64,000 nucleotides of DNA. Origin: Mycobacterium sp. E787 (GTDB taxonomy: Bacteria > Actinomycetota > Actinomycetes > Mycobacteriales > Mycobacteriaceae). Made by a program: the position numbers and the translations under genes. The notes below the pieces were generated by a model that was not told the origin of the DNA, did not search any database, and worked only from the letters and a program-made list of their open reading frames with translations. Positions 34,934 through 46,270 of this stretch are shown in pieces; the first letter of the stretch is position 1; the number at the start of each line of letters is the position of its first letter. The DNA lies in contig NZ_LZKL01000124.1 in NCBI RefSeq assembly GCF_001668725.1, positions 53,720-117,719 on the forward strand. The letters are read 5' to 3'.

Positions 34934-36274
34934 CTAACCGCAGTCGCGCGACAACATATCGGCGATCGTTTCGCGGCGGATCAGGGCGCGGGCCCGGCCG
35001 TCCTTCACCGCCACCACGGCCGGCCGCCCGACCATGTTGTAGTTCGACGCCATGCTGTGGTGATAGGCGCCGGTGCAGGCGACGGCCAACACGTCACCGG
35101 GGCGAAGGTCGGCGGGCAGCTCGATGTCGCGGGCGATCTCGTCGCCCGCCTCGCAGTGCCGGCCGACCACCGAGACGCGCTGCTTGATTCCCGTCGGGTG
35201 CCGGTTCGCCAGCGTGACGGTGTATTGCGCGCCGTATAAGGACACGCGCGGGTTGTCGCTCATTCCCCCGTCGACGGCGACGAAGGTGCGGCCGCCGGGC
35301 CGCGTCTTCACCGAGCACACCCGATACAGCGTCACACCCGCCCGGCCGCTGATGGCGCGTCCGGGTTCCACGACGATGGTCGGCCGCGGGAAATGCTCTG
35401 CGGCGCACGCCTCGTCCAGGGCGTCCTCGATGACGCGGGCCAGCTCGTCGACGTCGAGCTCCCGATCGCCGGGGAGATAGGGGATCGCGTGGCCGCCGCC
35501 GATGTTGAGTTCGGTCAGGATGACGCCGTGGCGGGCCCGGATGTCGGCCATGGCGGCGATCATCCGGCGGATCGCCACGCCGTAGAGGGCCGGGTCGGCG
35601 ACCTGCGAGCCGATATGGCAGTGCAATCCCACCAGGTCGAGAATCGGGTGCGCCAGCACCCGGCGCACCGCGTCGGCCGCGTGGCCACCGGCGAGGCTGA
35701 AGCCGAATTTCTGGTCGCTGATGCCGGTGGTGACCGCGCGGTGCCCGTGAATGTCGATATCGGGGGTAACCCGGATCAGCACCGGCTGGCGGCGGGCCGC
35801 CACGCCCGCGAGGTAGGCGATCTCGATGAACGAATCGAGCACGATGCGCCCGATGCCCGCGACCGCCGCGTCGCGCAGCTCGTCGGGCGATTTCGCGTTG
35901 CCGTGCATGACAATCCGCGTCGGGGCCACCCCGCCGGCCAGGGCGATGGCCAGTTCGCCGCTCGAGCAGACGTCGATGCCGAGGCCCTCCTCACGCGCCC
36001 ACCGCGCCACCGCGGTGGTCAGCAGCGACTTCCCGGCGTACACCACCCCGACACCGCGCAGCGCCTTGCGGTAGCGACGGGCGCGACCGCGGAAGTCGGC
36101 CTCGTCGACCACGTAGGCCGGGGTGCCGAACTCGTCGGCGACATCGACCAGCGGCACGCCACCCACGCAGAGGCGCCCCGCCTCGTCGGCGCGGGTGGTG
36201 ACCGGCCAGATCGTGGAATCCAGCCGGCGGGATGCCACCCGACCGAGGGACGGCACGATGTCAAGCAGCGTCAT
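34934..36274 (-). CDS. lysA: Diaminopimelate decarboxylase, second-type LysA
   Basis: 446 residues; PLP enzyme that turns meso-diaminopimelate into lysine. The PLP lysine is in VVYAGKSLL (about 82), with DVCSSGEL, LHCHIGSQ, the GGGHAIPY glycine loop, EPGRAISG and the C-terminal active-site stretch CTGAYHHSMASNYN. It differs clearly from the M. tuberculosis Rv1293 protein, which sits elsewhere beside thrA, so it is probably a paralogue rather than the main lysA. A related amino-acid decarboxylase role cannot be excluded. Divergent from mfd. Confidence 0.82.
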   Translation of the reverse strand: MTLLDIVPSLGRVASRRLDSTIWPVTTRADEAGRLCVGGVPLVDVADEFGTPAYVVDEADFRGRARRYRKALRGVGVVYAGKSLLTTAVARWAREEGLGIDVCSSGELAIALAGGVAPTRIVMHGNAKSPDELRDAAVAGIGRIVLDSFIEIAYLAGVAARRQPVLIRVTPDIDIHGHRAVTTGISDQKFGFSLAGGHAADAVRRVLAHPILDLVGLHCHIGSQVADPALYGVAIRRMIAAMADIRARHGVILTELNIGGGHAIPYLPGDRELDVDELARVIEDALDEACAAEHFPRPTIVVEPGRAISGRAGVTLYRVCSVKTRPGGRTFVAVDGGMSDNPRVSLYGAQYTVTLANRHPTGIKQRVSVVGRHCEAGDEIARDIELPADLRPGDVLAVACTGAYHHSMASNYNMVGRPAVVAVKDGRARALIRRETIADMLSRDCG

Positions 36275-36346
36275 GACTTCACAGTGCGTCCCGCCTGTGC
36301 TGAGAGCCGCTTTTCTTACGGTCCCTTGACGGCGCCGGGGCCGATC

Positions 36347-36372
36347 TTGACGGAGTTTGGCGCCCCTAGAAT
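36347..36372 (+). promoter_or_regulatory. Probable mfd promoter, near-leaderless
   Basis: TAGAAT (36367-36372) is a good mycobacterial -10 only ten bases before the mfd ATG, so transcription would begin at or a few bases before the start codon. TTGACG (36347-36352) is at 14 bases, short for a -35 box; the -35 is therefore doubtful. Confidence 0.5.
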
Positions 36373-36381
36373 GGATTCATC

Positions 36382-40043
<3,662 letters not shown>

Positions 40044-40047
<4 letters not shown>

Positions 40048-41102
40048 TCGTCGTCTTGTTCGACCCCCGCCGCCCGTCGCTGGTGCCCGTCGAGGCCATC
40101 GAGCACCTCGCCGGCGAGGTGCAGTACACCGAGGAGATGCCGGTCGCGGTGCCCTGGTCGCTGCCCGCCGCGCGGCCGGTGCACTCCGGCGACCCCGACG
40201 CCCCGGCGCCGGTGCTGTTGTCCTCCGATCCGGACCACCCCGCAGTCGCCGCCCGGCTGGCGGCCGGGGCCCGGTTGATCTCGGCGCCCGACCGGCCGCG
40301 CGGCGAGCGACTGGTCGACGCCGTGGCGCTGATGGACAAGCTGCGCACCGCGGGGCCGTGGGAAAGCGAACAGACCCACGACTCGTTGCGCAGGTTCCTG
40401 CTCGAGGAGACCTACGAGCTGCTGGACGCCGTGCGCAGCGGCGACGCCGACCAGCTGCGCGAGGAACTGGGCGACGTGCTGCTGCAGGTCCTCTTCCACG
40501 CCCGCATCGCCGAGGACGCGCCGCAGTCCGCGTTCACCATCGACGACGTCGCGGCCACGTTGATGCGCAAGCTGGGCAATCGCGTACCCGGAGTCCTTGC
40601 CGGCCAATCGATTTCGCTTGAAGAGCAGCTGGCGCAGTGGGAGGAGGCCAAGGCCTCAGAAAGGGCGGCAAAGGCGCGAAACTCGGTGATGGACGACGTG
40701 CACACCGGCCAACCGGCACTGGCTTTGGCGCAGAAGGTGATTCAGCGCGCCGAGAAGGCGGGGCTGCCCGCCGACCTCATCCCCGTCGAGATGACCGCTA
40801 TATCCGTATCCGCCGACGTCGACGCGGAAAGCGCGCTTCGCGCGGCGGTTTTGGAGTTCGTGGACACCGTCCGCGCCGTGGAGACGGCGATCGCGGCGAC
40901 GCGCCGCGGCGACGACGTTCCCGTGGAGCTCGATGTGGCCCAGCTGGGCGAAATCGCCGAGGAGGAGTGGCGCGCGCACTGGCCTTCCGGCGAATCGACC
41001 GCCGAAGACGCGGCCGGGGAGCCGATGCCCGCGGAACAGCCGGGCGATGCCGGCGCCAAAGCGCCCGGCGGGGGCTCCAAGAAGCGCCGGGGCCGCAAAT
41101 GA
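40044..41102 (+). CDS. mazG: Nucleoside triphosphate pyrophosphohydrolase MazG
   Basis: 352 residues; hydrolyses (d)NTPs, including oxidised ones, to monophosphates. The metal site is in LLEETYELLDAVRSGD followed by REELGDVLLQVLFHARIAED. An N-terminal extension of about 95 residues and a disordered Ala/Gly/Lys-rich C-terminus are typical of mycobacterial MazG (Rv1021). Start ATG overlaps the mfd stop; GGGGAGGAG precedes it. 287 bases without a recognisable gene follow before lpqU. Confidence 0.94.
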
Positions 41103-41389
41103 CAGTTGCGCTACGGGGTCGGGCCGAGGCACCGGACAGCGATGCGCGCGTAATTTGCCGCTCTTCTCGTCGCTTACGGGTAATGTCGCGCATGAGGTGC
41201 GAATCCGGTCCGCGGCCATTGTTCGGAGTTTGCTAGCCACAGTTGCCGGCAGCTAACCGCCGAGAAGGTGCAATCGGGCGCGGTGACGGCGCGCTCGGAG
41301 CCGGAATCGACCGGGTAGCCCCGAATCCCGTGGGACGATGGTTCTGGCCGGAGTTCGTGTCGGGGAGTAGCAGGGGAGCGTAGCAGGGC

Positions 41390-42118
41390 ATGGTGTCGCC
41401 GAGGCGATGGTTGCGGGCGGCCGCCGTGATCGGCGCGACCGCCATGCTTCTCGCGTCCAGCTGCACCTGGCAGCTCAGCCTGTTCATCCCCGAAGGCGTG
41501 CCACCGCCGGTCGGGGATCCGGTGCCGCCGGTGGACACGCACGTCAGCGGTCGGCCCGCGGATCAATTGCGCCAATGGGCCGAGCAGCGGTCGGCGGCAT
41601 TGGAGATTCCGGTGATCGCGCTGGAGGCCTACGCGTACGCCGCCCGGGTCGCCGAGGTGGAAAACCCGAAGTGCCACATCGCGTGGACCACGCTGGCGGG
41701 CATCGGGCAGGTCGAAAGCCACCACGGCACGTACCGGGGCGCCACCCTGTCTCCTAACGGGGATGTGAGCCCGCCCATCCGCGGTGTGCGGCTGGACGGC
41801 AGCGGGGGCACCCTGCGCATCGTCGACACCGAGGAAGCCGACGGCGAGGCCGGCGTGGTGCGCGCGATGGGGCCGATGCAGTTCATTCCGGAGACCTGGC
41901 GGCTCTACGGGGTCGACGCTCACAACGACGGCCGCGTCAGCCCGGACAACATCGACGATGCGGCGCTGGCGGCGGCGGGCTACCTGTGTTGGCGCGGCAA
42001 GGACCTCGGGACCCCACGCGGGTGGATCACCGCGCTGCGGGCCTACAACAACTCCGGCGTCTACGCGCGGGCGGTGCGGGACTGGGCGACCGCCTACGCG
42101 GCGGGTCACCCGCTGTAG
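41390..42118 (+). CDS. lpqU: Lipoprotein LpqU, lytic transglycosylase-like
   Basis: 242 residues. Signal peptide with lipobox LASSC (Cys about 25), then a MltB/SLT-like domain with the catalytic Glu in GIGQVESHHGTYRGA, and AMGPMQFIPETW and ALRAYNNSGVYA. Probably cleaves peptidoglycan glycan strands at the cell surface. GGGGAG lies upstream of the ATG. Matches Rv1022; 44 bases before eno. Confidence 0.92.
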   Translation: MVSPRRWLRAAAVIGATAMLLASSCTWQLSLFIPEGVPPPVGDPVPPVDTHVSGRPADQLRQWAEQRSAALEIPVIALEAYAYAARVAEVENPKCHIAWTTLAGIGQVESHHGTYRGATLSPNGDVSPPIRGVRLDGSGGTLRIVDTEEADGEAGVVRAMGPMQFIPETWRLYGVDAHNDGRVSPDNIDDAALAAAGYLCWRGKDLGTPRGWITALRAYNNSGVYARAVRDWATAYAAGHPL

Positions 42119-42162
42119 CAGGATGTATCGCTGACCCACGCTTACGACGCAAGGAGAACCCA

Positions 42163-43452
42163 GTGCCGATTATCGAGCAGGTCGGGGCCCGCGAGATCCT
42201 TGATTCCCGCGGTAACCCGACGGTCGAGGTCGAGATAGCCCTGATGGACGGGACGTTCGCCCGCGCCGCGGTGCCGTCCGGTGCGTCGACGGGCGAGCAT
42301 GAGGCGGTCGAGTTGCGTGACGGCGGTGAGCGTTACGGCGGCAAGGGCGTGCAGAAGGCGGTGCAGGCCGTGCTCGACGAGATCGGTCCGGCGGTCATCG
42401 GGCTCAACGCCGACGACCAGCGGCTCGTGGACCAGGCGCTGGTGGACCTCGACGGCACCCCGGACAAGTCCCGGCTGGGCGGCAACGCGATCCTGGGTGT
42501 CTCACTCGCGGTGGCCAAGGCGGCCGCCGATTCCGCCGAGTTGCCGCTGTTCCGCTACATCGGCGGACCCAACGCGCACATCCTGCCCGTGCCGATGATG
42601 AACATCCTCAACGGCGGTGCCCACGCCGACACCGCCGTCGACATCCAGGAGTTCATGGTGGCGCCGATCGGCGCGCCCAGCTTCGCCGAGGCGTTGCGGT
42701 GGGGCGCCGAGGTGTACCACTCGCTCAAGTCGGTGCTGAAAAAGGAGGGCCTGTCCACCGGCCTGGGCGACGAGGGCGGGTTCGCCCCCGACGTGGCCGG
42801 CACCACCGCGGCGCTCGACCTGATCGGCCGGGCCGTCGAATCTGCGGGTTTCAAACTCGGCACCGACGTCGCGCTGGCCCTCGACGCGGCGGCCACCGAG
42901 TTCTACGCCGACGGCACCGGATACACCTTCGAGGGCTCGACCCGCACCGCCGAGCAGATGGCGGAGTTCTACGCCGGGCTGCTCGGCTCCTATCCGCTGG
43001 TATCGCTGGAAGACCCGCTGGCCGAGGATGATTGGGACGGCTGGGCCGCGCTGACGGCGTCGATCGGCGACCGCGTGCAGATCGTCGGCGACGACATCTT
43101 CGTCACCAATCCCGAGCGGCTGGAAGAAGGTGTCGAGAAGGGCGTCGCAAACGCGTTGCTGGTCAAGGTGAATCAGATCGGCACGCTGACCGAGACGCTC
43201 GACGCCGTCGCGCTGGCCCACCACAGCGGGTACCGCACGATGATGAGCCACCGCAGCGGCGAGACGGAGGACACCACGATCGCCGACCTGGCGGTGGCCG
43301 TCGGTTCCGGTCAGATCAAGACCGGCGCGCCCGCCCGCAGCGAGCGCGTGGCCAAATACAATCAGCTGTTGCGGATCGAGGAGGCCCTCGGCGACGCCGC
43401 GCGCTACGCCGGCGATCTGGCTTTCCCGCGGTTCGCGCTGGAGCAGAAATAG
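42163..43452 (+). CDS. eno: Enolase
   Basis: 429 residues; converts 2-phosphoglycerate to phosphoenolpyruvate. Motifs: REILDSRGNPTVEVEI, LGDEGGFAPDV (catalytic Glu), SLEDPLAEDDWDGW, LLVKVNQIGTLTET (catalytic Lys) and MSHRSGETEDTTIADLAV. GTG start after AAGGAG at seven bases. First gene of a tight run with the FtsB-like, DUF501 and Ppx genes. Confidence 0.98.
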   Translation: MPIIEQVGAREILDSRGNPTVEVEIALMDGTFARAAVPSGASTGEHEAVELRDGGERYGGKGVQKAVQAVLDEIGPAVIGLNADDQRLVDQALVDLDGTPDKSRLGGNAILGVSLAVAKAAADSAELPLFRYIGGPNAHILPVPMMNILNGGAHADTAVDIQEFMVAPIGAPSFAEALRWGAEVYHSLKSVLKKEGLSTGLGDEGGFAPDVAGTTAALDLIGRAVESAGFKLGTDVALALDAAATEFYADGTGYTFEGSTRTAEQMAEFYAGLLGSYPLVSLEDPLAEDDWDGWAALTASIGDRVQIVGDDIFVTNPERLEEGVEKGVANALLVKVNQIGTLTETLDAVALAHHSGYRTMMSHRSGETEDTTIADLAVAVGSGQIKTGAPARSERVAKYNQLLRIEEALGDAARYAGDLAFPRFALEQK

Positions 43453-43463
43453 GTTGAAATAGG

Positions 43464-44105
43464 TTGACGCCCAAGCCCGATCCGAAGCGGCGCTCCCCGG
43501 CCTCGCGCCCGGGGAAGGCCGGTGACTCGGTTCGGCGCCGTCGCCCCGTCAAACCCTCGGCGCCACCGCAAAGCGCCAACCACGCCGGCCGCAACACCAC
43601 GCGGTCGCTGCAGGAACGTGTCGTCGAGCCCATCAAGCGGCAGGTCGCCGAGTCCGTCGAACAGCGGTCCGATCAGCGGCTGGGATTCACCGCACGCCGG
43701 GCCGCGGTGCTGGCCGCGGTGATCTGCGTGCTGACCCTGACCATCGCCGGCCCGGTGCGGACCTACTTCGCGCAACGCACCGAGATGAATCAGCTGGCCG
43801 CGAGCGAGGCCGCGCTGCGCCGCCAGATCGCCGATTTGGAACAGAAGAAAGTGAAACTCGGTGACCCGGCCTACATCGCGGCGCAGGCCCGCGAGCGCCT
43901 GGGCTTCGTGATGCCCGGGGACATCCCGTTCCAGGTTCAGCTTCCGCCGACGGCGGCGGTACCCGCGCAGCCCGGAGCGGACACGGCGAAGCCGGCCAGC
44001 CACGACCCGTGGTACACCTCGCTGTGGCACACCATCGCCGACGCTCCGCACCTGCCGCCGACGCTTCCGCCGCCCCCGCCCAATCCCCCCACGCCCGGTG
44101 GTTGA
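43464..44105 (+). CDS. FtsB/DivIC-family septum formation initiator
   Basis: 213 residues. A basic, disordered cytoplasmic N-terminus (1-75), one membrane helix (about 79-100, AAVLAAVICVLTLTIAGPV), a short coiled coil (EMNQLAASEAALRRQIADLEQ) and the family end AQARERLGFVMPGD, then a Pro-rich tail. Binds the divisome as FtsB does; Rv1024 equivalent. TTG start at 43464. The end overlaps the next gene by eight bases. Confidence 0.9.
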   Translation: MTPKPDPKRRSPASRPGKAGDSVRRRRPVKPSAPPQSANHAGRNTTRSLQERVVEPIKRQVAESVEQRSDQRLGFTARRAAVLAAVICVLTLTIAGPVRTYFAQRTEMNQLAASEAALRRQIADLEQKKVKLGDPAYIAAQARERLGFVMPGDIPFQVQLPPTAAVPAQPGADTAKPASHDPWYTSLWHTIADAPHLPPTLPPPPPNPPTPGG

Positions 44106-44586
44106 CCCTGCCGACCTGGATGCGGTGGCGCGTCAGCTCGGGCGCGAGCCGCGCGGGGTCCTTCAGGTCGCCTACCGGTGTCCCAACGGCGAACCGGGCG
44201 TGGTGAAGACGGCCCCGAAACTGCCTGACGGCACGCCCTTTCCGACGCTGTACTACCTGACGCATCCGGCGCTGACCGCGGCCGCGAGCAGGCTCGAGAC
44301 GACGGGATTGATGCGCGAGATGACCGAGCGGTTGCGGGGGGATCCCGAACTGGCGGCGGCATACCGGCGAGCCCACGAGTCGTATCTGGCCGAACGCGAC
44401 GCCATCGAATCGCTGGGCACCACGTTTTCCGCCGGGGGAATGCCGGATCGGGTCAAGTGCCTGCACGTGCTGATCGCGCACTCGCTGGCTAAGGGGCCCG
44501 GCGTGAATCCGCTCGGCGACGAGGCTTTGGCGATGCTGGCCGTCGAACCCGCGCTGGCCGGCGTGTTGGTGGCGGGGCAGTGGTGA
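44098..44586 (+). CDS. DUF501 family protein
   Basis: 162 residues from a GTG inside the end of the FtsB-like gene. Conserved actinobacterial family (Rv1025): VARQLGREPRGVLQVAYRC, GTPFPTLYYLTHP, and MPDRVKCLHVLIAHSLAKGPG with conserved Cys and His, suggesting a metal or redox site. It is always next to enolase, FtsB-like and Ppx genes, but its function is not known. Its stop overlaps the ppx start. Confidence 0.9.
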   Translation: MVDPADLDAVARQLGREPRGVLQVAYRCPNGEPGVVKTAPKLPDGTPFPTLYYLTHPALTAAASRLETTGLMREMTERLRGDPELAAAYRRAHESYLAERDAIESLGTTFSAGGMPDRVKCLHVLIAHSLAKGPGVNPLGDEALAMLAVEPALAGVLVAGQW

Positions 44587-45524
44587 GCCGGCTCGCCGCG
44601 ATCGACTGCGGTACCAACTCGATCCGGTTGTTGATCGCCGATGTCGCTGATGGCCGGCTGCGCGACGTGCATCGCGAGACGCGGATCGTGCGGTTGGGGC
44701 AGGGCGTCGACGCGACGGGGGAATTCGCGCCGGACGCGATCGCCCGCACCCGGGCGGCGCTGGCCGATTACGCGTCGCTGCTGAAAACGCATGGCGCCGA
44801 ACGGGTGCGGATGGTGGCGACCTCGGCGGCTCGCGACGTCGCGAATCGGGACGTGTTCTTCGCGATGACGGCCGAGGTGCTGGGCGCGGTGCTGCCCGGC
44901 GCGGTCGCCGAGGTGATCACCGGCGCCGAGGAGGCCGAGCTGTCCTTCCGCGGCGCCGTCGGCGAATTAAACAGCGCCGCAGCGCCATTCGTCGTCGTCG
45001 ACCTCGGCGGCGGCTCCACCGAGATCGTGGTCGGGGCGGATGCGGCGGTGGCCGGCTACTCCGCCGACATCGGGTGTGTCCGGCTGACCGAGCGCTGCCT
45101 GCACTCGGATCCCCCGACGCGGGCGGAGGTGGCGGCGGCCCGTGCGGTGGTTCGCGAGCGGCTCGACGTCGCTTTCGGCGTGGTGCCCGTCGAGGGCGCG
45201 CGGACCTGGGTCGGGTTGGCCGGAACGATGACGACGCTGTCGGCGCTGGCCCAGAACATGACGACGTATGACTCCGCGGCCATTCACCTTTCGCGTGTCC
45301 CCGGCAGCGCTCTGCTGGCGGTGTGCGAGCGGCTGATCGGCATGAAGCGGGCGGAGCGCGCCGCGCTGGGACCGATGCACGAGGGCCGGGCCGATGTGAT
45401 CGGGGGTGGGGCGATCGTCGTGGAGGAGTTGGCGCGCGAGCTGCGCGCCCGCGCCGGCGTCGCCGAGCTGATCGTCAGCGAACACGACATCCTGGACGGC
45501 ATCGTGCTGTCGATCCCCGGCTGA
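44583..45524 (+). CDS. Ppx/GppA exopolyphosphatase family protein
   Basis: 313-residue protein of the ASKHA fold; hydrolyses polyphosphate or pppGpp. AAIDCGTNSIRLLIADV and VDLGGGSTEIVVG form the nucleotide/phosphate site; ITGAEEAELSFRGA is conserved. Matches Rv1026, described as a second mycobacterial Ppx. GTG at 44583 or, one codon earlier, at 44580; overlaps DUF501 by four bases. Converges with kdpE across a strong hairpin. Confidence 0.92.
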   Translation: MSRLAAIDCGTNSIRLLIADVADGRLRDVHRETRIVRLGQGVDATGEFAPDAIARTRAALADYASLLKTHGAERVRMVATSAARDVANRDVFFAMTAEVLGAVLPGAVAEVITGAEEAELSFRGAVGELNSAAAPFVVVDLGGGSTEIVVGADAAVAGYSADIGCVRLTERCLHSDPPTRAEVAAARAVVRERLDVAFGVVPVEGARTWVGLAGTMTTLSALAQNMTTYDSAAIHLSRVPGSALLAVCERLIGMKRAERAALGPMHEGRADVIGGGAIVVEELARELRARAGVAELIVSEHDILDGIVLSIPG

Positions 45525-45531
45525 GCGCGAA

Positions 45532-45580
45532 CGTCGACTTGTTGCGCTGATTAGGCCAAAATGGGCGCAACAAGTCGACG
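45532..45580. terminator. Perfect 16-bp inverted repeat between ppx and kdpE
   Basis: CGTCGACTTGTTGCGC (45532-45547) and GCGCAACAAGTCGACG (45565-45580) pair perfectly around a 17-base loop. It fills most of the 65-base gap between convergent genes, so a bidirectional terminator is likely; there is no long U-tract. Confidence 0.7.
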
Positions 45581-45589
45581 CTCGGCGAC

Positions 45590-46270
45590 TCACGCCTCGA
45601 ACCGGTAGCCCATGCCCGATTCGGTGAGCAGGTGTTTGGGATGCGACGGGTCGTCCTCGAGCTTGCGCCGCAGCTGCGCCAGATACACACGCAGGTAATG
45701 GGTTTCGGTGGCGTACGCGGGGCCCCACACCTCCTTCAGCAACTCCTCGCGGCCCACCAGCTTGCCCCGGTTGCGCACCAGCACCTCGAGCATGCCCCAC
45801 TCGGTCGGCGTGAGATGCACCTCCACGCCGTCCTTGGTGACCTTCTTCGCGGCGAGATCCACCGTGAACGCCTCGGTCTCGATCACCGGTTCATCGACTT
45901 CGGACGCCGCGGCGTTGCGGCGCACCGCGGCGCGCAGGCGGGCCAGGAACTCGTCCATCCCAAAGGGTTTCGTCACGTAGTCGTCGGCCCCGGCGTCCAG
46001 GGCCCCGACCTTGTCCGACGAGTCCGTGCGCGCCGAGAGCACGATCACCGGCGCCGAGAGCCAGCCGCGCAGGCCTTCCAGCACCTCGATGCCGGATATG
46101 TCCGGCAGGCCGAGGTCGAGGATCACCACGTCGGGCTTGTGCTCGGCGGCCGCACGCAGCGCTCCGGCGCCGGTCGACGCGGTGATGACCTCGTAGCCAC
46201 GCACCGACAGGTTGATGCGCAGCGCGCGCAGGATCTGCGGCTCGTCGTCGATCACCAACACGCGGGTCAC
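45590..46270 (-). CDS. kdpE: Response regulator KdpE
   Basis: 226 residues, OmpR family. Receiver with the phospho-Asp in VVILDLGLPDISG and TKPFGMDE; winged-helix DNA-binding domain from about 130 (HLTPTEWGMLEVLV, THYLRVYLAQLRRKLE). Phosphorylated by KdpD to activate potassium uptake genes. The GTG start overlaps the kdpD stop by four bases; last gene of the minus-strand kdp operon. Confidence 0.96.
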   Translation of the reverse strand: MTRVLVIDDEPQILRALRINLSVRGYEVITASTGAGALRAAAEHKPDVVILDLGLPDISGIEVLEGLRGWLSAPVIVLSARTDSSDKVGALDAGADDYVTKPFGMDEFLARLRAAVRRNAAASEVDEPVIETEAFTVDLAAKKVTKDGVEVHLTPTEWGMLEVLVRNRGKLVGREELLKEVWGPAYATETHYLRVYLAQLRRKLEDDPSHPKHLLTESGMGYRFEA

